The notes under the pieces are model-generated. The model did not search any database, was not told the DNA's origin, and saw nothing but the letters and a program-made list of their open reading frames with translations. DNA of 12,033 nt, taken from positions 1-12,033 of the forward strand of contig CAMWHN010000032.1 of the NCBI GenBank assembly GCA_947174085.1. Direction: 5' to 3'. The number at the start of each line of letters is the position of its first letter. The first letter of the stretch is position 1. Source of the DNA: an uncultured Ruminococcus sp. GTDB lineage: Bacteria > Bacillota > Clostridia > Oscillospirales > Ruminococcaceae. Of this stretch, positions 1-7,800 are shown piece after piece. Both the position numbers and the translations under genes were made by a program.

Positions 1-2
1 AT

Positions 3-1067
3 ATAGTACAAGCAATATCTGATTTTTGTAATAAGGGAGCATTTGGAGTCATGCCAAATTTATTACCTCTTTCTTTTTATCCTAAAGCTTTTTTATATAA
101 ACAAGGCGATAGCTTTTCTTATGAAGAAACTGCAAATGAAATTAAAAAAATTCCGCAGATTAACTTTGTTATTTCTGCTTTGCCGATTGAAGAAGAGGAA
201 GAAGCTTATTATGACGAACCTACTTCGCCTTATGACGGATTTAAAAAAGCATTTGCTCGCTTAGAATTACCTTCCCAGATGGTTTCTATTGAAATGCAAA
301 AAAAATTAAAATCATCTAATGGTGTTTATTCTCTTCAAAATATCGCATTAGGGATTTTAAGCAAATCTGGCGGTATTCCATGGATTTTAGAAAAGCCTTT
401 AGACGATGTAGACTGTTTTATTGGACTTGATGTTGCAACCAAAGAAAAAGGCATTCATTATCCAGCATGTTCTGTATGTTTAGGCGCACAGGGAAATTTG
501 CTAAAATATTATACAACTAATATTGCACAAAAAGGAGAAAAAATTGATATTTCTACACTAGAAGATATATTTAATAAAATCTTGTTGGCATATAAAGAAA
601 ATAATAATGATAATTTGCCGAAACATATTGTTATTCATCGTGATGGGATTTCCAATGAAGATATGAACTGGTATACCCAATATTTTGGGAAAAAAAATAT
701 TCAGTTCGATTTAGTAGAAATCAAAAAATTTGTTTATCGCCGTCTCATGGATATGTCAAGACAAGACGCAAGTTTTGACCTTAATCCTAGTCCTGGTACT
801 GCTGTTATCAAGGGAAAAGAAGCTTTTCTTGTTACAACAGATGTTAAAGCAAAACTTGGCGCACCACAGCCAATTCACCTTGTGCATCGTTATGGCATTT
901 TACCGATGGAAAAAATTGTAAAGCAAATCTATGTTCTTTCTGAAATACATACAGGCTCTATGAAAACAAGTCGCCTTCCACTGACAACTTTTTATGCAGA
1001 TAAGATATGTAAAAAGCATGATTGTATTCCAAATAATAAATTAATGCGAGAACTATATTTTTTATAA
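3..1067 (+). CDS. Prokaryotic Argonaute, C-terminal MID and PIWI domains (5' end outside window)
   Basis: The frame is open to the left window edge, so the gene begins upstream. An internal ATG at 51 is not the likely start because 16 in-frame codons precede it without a stop. Numbering from that ATG, residues ~35-115 form a MID domain with the guide 5'-phosphate pocket pattern Y61, K65, Q76 and K105 (KSGGIPW context). Residues ~120-338 form a PIWI domain with D127 (IGLDVA), E163 as glutamate finger, D198 (IHRDG) and D317 (FYADK), a full D-E-D-D tetrad. The spacings (36, 35, 119) are close to those I recall for the DNA-guided CbAgo (36, 34, 116). The protein ends in YFL; in Piwi proteins the C-terminal carboxylate helps bind the guide phosphate. 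The family cleaves nucleic acids guided by short DNA or RNA and often defends against plasmids or phage. An intact tetrad argues for a long, catalytic Argonaute rather than a short one, which is inferred because the N and PAZ regions are not visible. Confidence 0.9.
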   Translation: MVQAISDFCNKGAFGVMPNLLPLSFYPKAFLYKQGDSFSYEETANEIKKIPQINFVISALPIEEEEEAYYDEPTSPYDGFKKAFARLELPSQMVSIEMQKKLKSSNGVYSLQNIALGILSKSGGIPWILEKPLDDVDCFIGLDVATKEKGIHYPACSVCLGAQGNLLKYYTTNIAQKGEKIDISTLEDIFNKILLAYKENNNDNLPKHIVIHRDGISNEDMNWYTQYFGKKNIQFDLVEIKKFVYRRLMDMSRQDASFDLNPSPGTAVIKGKEAFLVTTDVKAKLGAPQPIHLVHRYGILPMEKIVKQIYVLSEIHTGSMKTSRLPLTTFYADKICKKHDCIPNNKLMRELYFL

Positions 1068-1081
1068 TAAATTAATCTAGC

Positions 1082-1110
1082 TTAGATAAATATTTTAATT
1101 TCATTATAAT
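1082..1110 (+). promoter_or_regulatory. Candidate promoter of the thiamine operon
   Basis: A perfect TATAAT lies at 1105-1110, about 24 bases before the proposed 5' strand of riboswitch P1, so transcription from ~1117 would include the whole aptamer. The hexamer 17 bp upstream (TTAGAT, 1082-1087) is a poor -35 match, so this rests on the -10 and on position. The region is AT-rich and a chance match is possible. Confidence 0.4.
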
Positions 1111-1133
1111 ATCACTTAATTTTCACAAATTTA

Positions 1134-1253
1134 TCATATTACTATGCTAGCATTAATGCAATGCAGGGGAGCTTGTGTATCAGGCTGAGAGGAAACAGAG
1201 AGTTTCGACCCTTTACCTGATACAGATAATGCTGTCGTAGGAAGTCAATATGA
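1134..1253 (+). promoter_or_regulatory. TPP riboswitch (THI element) aptamer
   Basis: The conserved core is present in order: GGGGAGC (1166-1172), the pyrimidine-binding GCTGAGA (1184-1190), ACCC then ACCTGAT (1208-1221), and GATAATGCTGTCGTAGGAAG (1225-1244) of the pyrophosphate-binding half. Paired elements can be drawn: P3 CTTG/CAGG, P3a GAAAC/GTTTC, and P5 ACAG/CTGT. P1 can form between 1134-1143 (TCATATTACT) and 1243-1253 (AGTCAATATGA, one bulged C). There are about 22 extra bases between P1 and the GGGG of P2. The element sits just upstream of thiW and is expected to shut the operon down when thiamine diphosphate is plentiful. Confidence 0.95.
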
Positions 1254-1279
1254 TTTAATATTTGATGATTAGTGATAAT

Positions 1280-1310
1280 AAAGGCATTCTGTAACAGAAT
1301 GTCTTTTTTA
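1280..1310 (+). terminator. Riboswitch expression-platform terminator (attenuator)
   Basis: AGGCATTCTG (1282-1291) pairs with CAGAATGTCT (1295-1304) as a 10-bp stem including one G-U, with a 3-base TAA loop, followed at once by a T run. It lies between the TPP aptamer and thiW, so it is most likely a transcription attenuator formed in the ligand-bound state. A possible antiterminator is AATGCT (1228-1233, in the aptamer's P5 region) pairing with GGCATT (1283-1288); that part is inference. Confidence 0.85.
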
Positions 1311-1350
1311 TATTTTTATAACAAATATTTAACTGAAAGGAAAGAAAATC

Positions 1351-1854
1351 ATGAAACAAAACAAAACGCAAAAAATAGCTTTAGCAGGGATTCTCTGTGC
1401 AGTAGCTGTTGTAGGGAGTTTATTTTCAGTTCCGGTATTCGGAAGCAAATGCGCACCTATACAACATATGGTAAATATTCTGTGTGCGATTTTATTAGGG
1501 CCTTATTATGGAGTTAGTGTGGCATTTATGGCAAGTTTGATTAGAAATATGATAGGACTTGGTACACTAATGGCATTTCCGGGGAGTATGTTCGGAGCAT
1601 TATTATGTGGAATCATGTATCATAAAACAAAAAACAGATGGCTAACTTACATTGCAGAAGTATTTGGGACAGCAATTTTGGGCGGATTATGTGCTTATCC
1701 GATAGCAATTTTATTCATGGGAAAAAGTGCCGGTGAAATTGCATTTTATGCGTATATCATTCCGTTTTTGATTTCTACAGCAGGGGGAGCTGTGCTGTCA
1801 GCAATCTTAGTAGAATCATTGCAAAAATTATTAAAATTAAATGCTGAAAAATAA
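1351..1854 (+). CDS. thiW: ThiW, thiazole-specific S-component of an ECF transporter
   Basis: This 167-residue hydrophobic protein has about five to six membrane segments (roughly 8-28, 40-68, 75-92, 98-123 and 130-155). It carries the ThiW-family stretch GSKCAPIQHMVN (31-42), followed by GPYYGV and LIRNMIGLGTLMAFPGS (63-79). The family supplies substrate specificity to an energy-coupling-factor importer and is thought to bring in hydroxyethylthiazole, the substrate of the next gene product, ThiM. The ECF A, A' and T subunits are not in this window and are probably shared and encoded elsewhere. AGGAAAG at 1338-1344 is the ribosome binding site for the ATG. The gene is the first after the TPP riboswitch, and its last 14 bases overlap thiM. 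Confidence 0.92.
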   Translation: MKQNKTQKIALAGILCAVAVVGSLFSVPVFGSKCAPIQHMVNILCAILLGPYYGVSVAFMASLIRNMIGLGTLMAFPGSMFGALLCGIMYHKTKNRWLTYIAEVFGTAILGGLCAYPIAILFMGKSAGEIAFYAYIIPFLISTAGGAVLSAILVESLQKLLKLNAEK

Positions 1855-2665
1855 TTTAATAAATTTGAGAAAAAAGCAACCGCTGATACACTGTATTACA
1901 AATTATGTTACGGCGAATGACTGTGCAAATATTCTGCTTGCAATTGGGAGTTCTGCTATTATGGCAGACAGTGCAGAAGAAACAGAAGAAATTACAGCTT
2001 TATGTGATGGACTTTTGCTAAATACTGGTGTATTAAATGCAAAAAAACTTGAAGCTATGTTGAAATCCGGAATAAAAGCAAACAGTTTGCAACACCCTGT
2101 GATATTAGACCCTGTCGGCGCAGGTGCTTCAGAATTTAGAACAAAATCGATTCAGAAATTATTAAATAACATTGAATTTGATGTAATCCGTGGAAATCTT
2201 TCAGAAATAAAAGCTTTATTCTGTCATGAATCTCATACACATGGTGTAGATGCTGGAAATTCAGATAATATTACACCTGAAAATTTACTTGCTGTAGCAG
2301 AACTGCTGAAATCTATTGCGATACAACAAAATATCATACTTGCTGTAACAGGACAAATAGATATAATTGCAGATAAAAATCAAGTATATTGTGTTTCTAA
2401 TGGCAATCCTATGATGCGACTTGTTACGGGTTCAGGCTGTCAGCTATCTGCTCTGACAACAGCTTTTGTAACAGCGAATCCGGATAATATCTTGCAAGCA
2501 GTTGTCACAGCATTTTGCACAATGGGAATCTGCGGAGAAATTGCTTTTGCAAATTTACAAACTCATGAAGGCAATGCTAGTTACAGAAATAAAATTATAG
2601 ATGCTGTTTTTCATCTTGATTCAGAACTATTAGAAGAACACGCAAAATTTTATAAAATACAATAG
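1841..2665 (+). CDS. thiM: Hydroxyethylthiazole kinase ThiM
   Basis: The 274-residue product is of usual family length and phosphorylates 4-methyl-5-(2-hydroxyethyl)thiazole with ATP, a salvage step in the cytoplasm. Diagnostic stretches are PLIHCITNYVT (14-24), VILDPVGAGAS (87-97), VIRGNLSEI (115-123) and VTGSGCQLSAL (195-205), where C200 corresponds to the conserved cysteine of ribokinase-like thiazole kinases. An in-frame TAA directly precedes the ATG at 1841, which is the first possible start. No Shine-Dalgarno sequence is visible there. The start lies inside the end of thiW (14-bp overlap), so translation is probably coupled to thiW. Confidence 0.96.
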   Translation: MLKNNLINLRKKQPLIHCITNYVTANDCANILLAIGSSAIMADSAEETEEITALCDGLLLNTGVLNAKKLEAMLKSGIKANSLQHPVILDPVGAGASEFRTKSIQKLLNNIEFDVIRGNLSEIKALFCHESHTHGVDAGNSDNITPENLLAVAELLKSIAIQQNIILAVTGQIDIIADKNQVYCVSNGNPMMRLVTGSGCQLSALTTAFVTANPDNILQAVVTAFCTMGICGEIAFANLQTHEGNASYRNKIIDAVFHLDSELLEEHAKFYKIQ

Positions 2666-2680
2666 GAGAAAGTAATTTTT

Positions 2681-3322
2681 ATGATAACATTCAAACCAGA
2701 GATATTACAGCTTTATGCTGTAACAGATAGGCGTTGGCTTGGTACACAGACACTTGTACAACAAGTAGAATCTGCAATCAAAGGCGGTGTTACTTGTGTT
2801 CAGTTACGGGAAAAAAATTTAGATAAAAAATTATTTTTGCAAGAAGCACTTGCAATTAAAAAAATTTGCAATTTCTATCATGTGCCATTAGTAATTAATG
2901 ATAATATAGAAATTGCTTGTGAATCTGGTGCAGATGGGGTACATGTTGGACAGAATGATATGCCAGTTGAAAAAGTTAGAAATATATTAGGAAAAAATAA
3001 AATAATTGGTGTAACTGTTAGAACTGTAGAACAGGCATTACAGGCACAATCTAATGGAGCAGATTATTTAGGTGTAGGCGCAATTTTTTCTACTGGAACT
3101 AAAACAGATGCAATTAAAACAGAAAAAAATATAGTAAAAGCAATCTGTAAATCAGTAAAAATTCCAGTGATAGCAATCGGCGGAATTACACAAGAAAATA
3201 TATTACAGCTTGCCGGATTAGGTGTGCAAGGTGTTGCTTTGGTTTCTGCGATTTTTTCAGCTTCAGATATTGAACAGACATGCAGAAAATTAAAAATCTT
3301 ATCAGAACAGATTGCAAATTAA
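2681..3322 (+). CDS. thiE: Thiamine phosphate synthase ThiE
   Basis: This 213-residue TIM-barrel enzyme joins HMP pyrophosphate to thiazole phosphate, giving thiamine phosphate and pyrophosphate. Family motifs are visible: YAVTDRRW (12-19), CVQLREKN (39-46), VINDN (71-75), GADGVHVGQND (83-93), the GAIFSTGTKTDA loop (133-144) and IPVIAIGGI (161-169). It condenses the products of ThiM and ThiD, the genes on either side. AGGAGAA at 2664-2670 overlaps the thiM stop codon and serves the ATG. The gap to thiM is 15 bp. Confidence 0.97.
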   Translation: MITFKPEILQLYAVTDRRWLGTQTLVQQVESAIKGGVTCVQLREKNLDKKLFLQEALAIKKICNFYHVPLVINDNIEIACESGADGVHVGQNDMPVEKVRNILGKNKIIGVTVRTVEQALQAQSNGADYLGVGAIFSTGTKTDAIKTEKNIVKAICKSVKIPVIAIGGITQENILQLAGLGVQGVALVSAIFSASDIEQTCRKLKILSEQIAN

Positions 3323-3356
3323 ATATATTATAATATAGAAAAGAGTGTGATAATTT

Positions 3357-4166
3357 ATGAAAACTGCATTGACAATTGCAGGAACTGACCCAACCGGAGG
3401 CGCAGGCATTCAAGCAGATATTAAAACAATGACAGCAAACGGTGTTTACGCAATGAGTGCAATTACAGCATTAGTAGCACAGAATACAACTGGTGTGACA
3501 GCTATTATGGAAACAACACCGGAATTTCTTGGACAACAGCTTGATTGTATTTTTACAGATATTTTTCCTGATGCCGTTAAAATCGGCATGGTTTCCTGTT
3601 CTGCATTAATCGAAAAAATTGCAGAAAAATTAATCCAGTATCAAGCGAAGCATATTGTACTTGACCCTGTAATGGTTGCAACCAGCGGTTCAAAACTTAT
3701 CAGTGAAGAGGCAATTATAACTCTCAAAAATAAATTAATTCCATTAGCAGAAATAATTACGCCAAATATTCCGGAAGCGGAAGAACTTACAGGCATGTCT
3801 ATTAAAAATACTTCTGATATGGAACGTTCTGCACAGATAATTTTTGAAACATATGGCTGTGCCGTATTACTCAAAGGCGGACATTCTCTCAATGATGCTA
3901 ATGATTTATTAATTAATAAAAATGGCATACACTGGATTTATGGAAAATGTATTAAAACTAAAAATACGCATGGGACAGGCTGTACACTTTCTAGTGCAAT
4001 TGCGTCTAATTTAGCAAAAGGTTTTAATTTATTAGAATCCGTAGAACAAGCGAAACAATATATTTCCGGTGCATTAGGCGCAATGCTAGATTTAGGAGCA
4101 GGCTCTGGACCAATGAATCATGCATTTGCAATTCAGAATTTATTCACAAAGGAGAATTTATCATGA
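3357..4166 (+). CDS. thiD: Hydroxymethylpyrimidine / HMP-phosphate kinase ThiD
   Basis: The 269-residue ribokinase-fold enzyme phosphorylates hydroxymethylpyrimidine and its monophosphate to HMP pyrophosphate, the partner substrate of ThiE. Motifs are TIAGTDPTGGAGIQAD (6-21), VLDPVMVATSG (101-111), ITPNIPEAEEL (134-144), LLKGGH (171-176) and THGTGCTLSSAIAS (204-217), with the catalytic C209 in the anion-hole loop. The upstream GAAAAGAGTG is only a weak Shine-Dalgarno. The gap after thiE is 34 bp, and the stop overlaps the next start (ATGA, 4163-4166). Confidence 0.97.
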   Translation: MKTALTIAGTDPTGGAGIQADIKTMTANGVYAMSAITALVAQNTTGVTAIMETTPEFLGQQLDCIFTDIFPDAVKIGMVSCSALIEKIAEKLIQYQAKHIVLDPVMVATSGSKLISEEAIITLKNKLIPLAEIITPNIPEAEELTGMSIKNTSDMERSAQIIFETYGCAVLLKGGHSLNDANDLLINKNGIHWIYGKCIKTKNTHGTGCTLSSAIASNLAKGFNLLESVEQAKQYISGALGAMLDLGAGSGPMNHAFAIQNLFTKENLS

Positions 4167-4828
4167 AAGTTTCAGAAAGATTATATCAAACAGCATTGCC
4201 TATCTGGGAAAGTTATTATACACACCCATTTGTACAGGGAATTGCAGACGGTACATTGCCACAGGAAAAATTTAAATTTTACATGATTCAAGACCATAAA
4301 TATCTTATGCAATATGCAAAAGTATTTGCTCTAGGTGTAATCCGTGCAACAAAAGAAAGTGATATGCGAACATTTAGCAATCTGATTACAGCAACACTAG
4401 ATACAGAAAATGCAGTCCATCAAAGCTATCTTGCTAAATTTAATATTACTAGAAAAATAATTGATGATACACCCATGTGTTTAACGAACGAATCTTATAC
4501 AAATTATATGATTTCTATTGGTTTTAAAGGCGGACTTGCAGAAATTATTGCTGCTGTGCTTGCTTGTTCATGGAGCTATAAATTAATTGGAGATTATCTT
4601 GCATTAAATTATCCAGACAGCAAAAATCACCCATTTTATGGAAATTGGGTAAATACTTACACTTCCCAGAGTTTTCGTAATTGCAATGATGACATGATTG
4701 CCATGTGTGACCGTTTTACTGAAAATTATACAGAAAATCAGATTCAGGAATTAGAACACATTGTAAAAATATGCAGTGAATATGAATATCAATTTTGGGA
4801 TATGGCATGGACAGAAGAGAAAAATTAG
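4163..4828 (+). CDS. tenA: TenA, aminopyrimidine aminohydrolase (thiaminase II family)
   Basis: This 221-residue all-helical protein hydrolyses 4-amino-5-aminomethyl-2-methylpyrimidine, a thiamine breakdown product, to HMP and can also cleave thiamine. The active-site residues of the cysteine (TenA_C) class are present and nearly match Bacillus numbering: D44 and Y47 (MIQDHKYL), Y112, C135 and Y139 (ACSWSYK), and the C-terminal glutamate E208 (YEYQFWDMAW). It feeds salvaged pyrimidine to ThiD just upstream, and the two genes overlap by four bases. AAAGGAG (4148-4154) inside thiD is its ribosome binding site. It is the last gene of the operon, followed by a strong terminator. Confidence 0.96.
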   Translation: MKVSERLYQTALPIWESYYTHPFVQGIADGTLPQEKFKFYMIQDHKYLMQYAKVFALGVIRATKESDMRTFSNLITATLDTENAVHQSYLAKFNITRKIIDDTPMCLTNESYTNYMISIGFKGGLAEIIAAVLACSWSYKLIGDYLALNYPDSKNHPFYGNWVNTYTSQSFRNCNDDMIAMCDRFTENYTENQIQELEHIVKICSEYEYQFWDMAWTEEKN

Positions 4829-4834
4829 GCATAT

Positions 4835-4874
4835 AAAATCGCTGTTGCAATCTAAATATTGCAACAGCGATTTT
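4835..4874. terminator. Bidirectional intrinsic terminator between convergent operons
   Basis: AAAATCGCTGTTGCAAT (4835-4851) and ATTGCAACAGCGATTTT (4858-4874) form a perfect 17-bp stem with a 6-base loop. A T run follows on the plus strand. On the minus strand the stem is followed by TTTTATAT. It lies 6 bases after tenA and 14 bases after the stop of the convergent GH30-GH43 gene, so it can end both transcripts. Confidence 0.92.
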
Positions 4875-4888
4875 TTTATAGGGAAATT

Positions 4889-7800
4889 TTATGAAAATTG
4901 CCAACAATCGAAATTCAATTCACCACTGAACAAGAAATAAATATCTTTTGTTCCTGTTACAGAATCAACAGGGACAGTAATTTCTGTTAAATTTCCTCCA
5001 GCAGGAATTTCGGCATAAGCAATGGCATTACCATCTAAGCTGTCAATACAAATTTTAATTGCTGCGCCTTTCTGGGAACTTGCCTTAATGGTCAGCGTAC
5101 TTGTTTTCTTAGAGAAATCTACACCAGTTGCTTTTATCCAACTGCCTTTTTGTCCTGTTACAAGTGTATTACCAAGACCAGAAACAGAAATATCTTTTGA
5201 TTGATTAGACATTGTTTCAGCTTGCACAACTTGATAAGGATTTAATTTTTTAAGCTGTGCAATACCTGTCATTGTACCTGTTACACTGTTTAAACTTGTG
5301 CCAGTTTTTGTGATAGCATCTACCTGAGGGCTTCTGTAATTTCCCTCAATGCCCATAGCACCTTCAACAGGGCGAGAATGATAGAATAAATATAATTGAT
5401 TATTTAATTCTAAAATAGAATGATGATTATTGCCGTAATATCCAAAGAAAACACCTTGATTTTTGAACAATTCTCCACCATAAGTATATGGTCCAAGTGG
5501 GTTATCAGCAATCATATATTCAATTGCGCCACTAGTTAAACCGTAGCTATTACCGCCTGTATTCCAGTTAGAACAGTAAGTATAATAATATTTATCACCG
5601 ATTTTATTAATACCAGAATCTTCAAATAAATACGGAGCGTCAATTGTAACAGGGTCTCCAGCAAGGGAAATCATATCATCACCAAGCTTCACAACTCTAG
5701 AAGTAGAAGGCATTTCAGTTTTACCCTCTGGTACACCGCCACCGAAACATAAATAGCCTTTGCCGTCATCATCTACAAATACAGCAGGGTCAAACAGCCA
5801 TAAAATATTTGAACAATTTGGCACATCTCTTGTAATCAATGCTTTTCCTAACGGGTCAGTCCAAGGACCAGTCGGAGAATCAGCTGTTAATACACTAACA
5901 CCGTTACCGCCATTACAGAAATACAAGAAAAATTTTTCTTTGCCATTAATTGTCTTATGTGCTGCACAAGGCGCCCATGAACAAGTAGCCCATTTTGCAA
6001 CACCATTCTGTCCTGCGACTTCAATTGCACCATGGTCAGTCCAGTTTACCATGTCATCAGAAGAAATGCAATTAATTTTATTGACTAATCCATAAGTATT
6101 TTCTGTGACATTGCCATTTGCATCATATTCGATAACATCGTTTGTCGTATAAACATACACACGACCGTTATATTCCATAACACCAGGGTCAGCTCCGAAA
6201 CGCTGTGTAAACAGCGGATTATTTTCGCCATCTTTCTTATAGCTTGCTGTTGCTGTTACACCGGAAAAAATTTGTTCCATTTTGGCTTTATCTACTGTAA
6301 CAGTGGGTTTTTCAACAGTTGTAAAATGCTTAATTCTGCCATGTAAATAATCTTGAATTTGCTTAATATCTGCGCTATCTACAACACCGCTTTCATCTAC
6401 ATCAGCGAAAGTTTCAGCAGAACTGTTTGCAAAACCTTTTTTTATGCCGTTCTTAGCAAGAACTAAATCATAAATATTAATTACACCATCGCCATTGACA
6501 TCGCCCTTAATAGAACTAACAGCACTTGGCTGACCAGCACCAATAATTGTTGTTCCAGCAACTGCACCAATGACTTCATCAATATAGAAATTATTTGTTG
6601 TTTCGGCAGTTTCTATATAAATTTGCAAATCTTTTGCATCATCAGGAATTTTATAATTTTTATTTGCGAGTTGTACCCATTCGCCCTTGACAGCTGTTGT
6701 TTCTGCAATCGTTGCATATCGTGTATCACCGCTTGCGTCTGTATATTGCAGTTTTAAATAAAATTTATCTGTTGCATCACCGTCAAAATAAATGACATTT
6801 GCACTAAAGCTATATGCATTGCCGGCAACAAATGCATTTGCACTAAGTTTTTTGCTTGCACCATTCCAAGAAGCTGTTCTGTTTTGAACAAGCAAAGCCT
6901 CACTGCCAACATAAGCCGTTTTGCCACTGGTGATAATTTCTGCTCCGCCTCTACTAGTCCAGTTGCAAGTAGTTCCTTCAAAACCATCATCAAAATACCA
7001 GCCAAATTCATTTGGTTCTTCTGCCTGACCAGAAAGTGTTACTACAAAAGTAGATACGCTTTCCGCAGGGAGTTGTGCAAAGAAATGATTATCTGTATAT
7101 TCCAAATTTAAAGTTTCAGCAAGATTTTCATTTGCAGAAGTTCTGTATCTATCTACTTGTGAAATTTTCTCATCTGTGATAGAAAAATCTTGTGTATAAC
7201 TTTCAGAGCTTTTATTCACTGCAACAATTGTGACTTGATTATCATCGCCCTTATATGCAGAAACAAATACATTATCTGCTGGCTGTTCTGTTGCGTCAAC
7301 ACGAATATCACCCGGACGAACATATTTAGAATATTGTGCCATGCAATAGCCACGTTTGCTAATATTGCCATCTTCTTTCATAGGCCCGTAACTTCTACGG
7401 ATATACCACCAAACATAAGCATTCATATTGCCGACAACAAGCCCATTATGAATATTTTCAGAAACGTCAATTGCTTCCGGCCATGTATCAGCGTCAGAAG
7501 AACTATTTGGCACATAAACTTCTGTCATCCAGATTTCTTTTCCAGACGTTTCTAATGTCGGAAAATCCATGTTATTTCTGCTTGTGCCGTAAAAATGCGT
7601 TCCGAAAAGGTCTGTATTTGCATAAGCTTTGCTATTATTTAAAATTGCATTGTAATAGCTTTTATTATAAGAAAAGCTTTCAGGTGACATCACAGGACAA
7701 TCAATTTTATCAGCATAATTTGCCAAAAATTCTACACATTCTTCTTCTGACATCCAAGTCCATTCTTCGCCATAGTCTGGTTCATTCTGAATAGAAATTG

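Noticed and set aside
51..1067. Argonaute fragment as a complete small gene starting at the ATG at 51
   Set aside because: The frame is open to the window edge, no ribosome binding site precedes the ATG, and a MID-PIWI piece starting there would begin inside the MID domain.
1073..1095. Small hairpin ATCTA-GCT-TAGAT after the Argonaute stop as its terminator
   Set aside because: It has only five mostly A-T pairs and no proper T run, so it is too weak to call.
1272..1517. An 81-codon plus-strand frame that begins in the attenuator and overlaps the start of thiW
   Set aside because: It runs through the terminator hairpin and then out of frame across a well-supported thiW, with no recognisable domain.
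3329..3334. Perfect TATAAT between thiE and thiD as an internal promoter
   Set aside because: The hexamer 17 bp upstream does not resemble a -35, and such A/T strings are expected in this composition.
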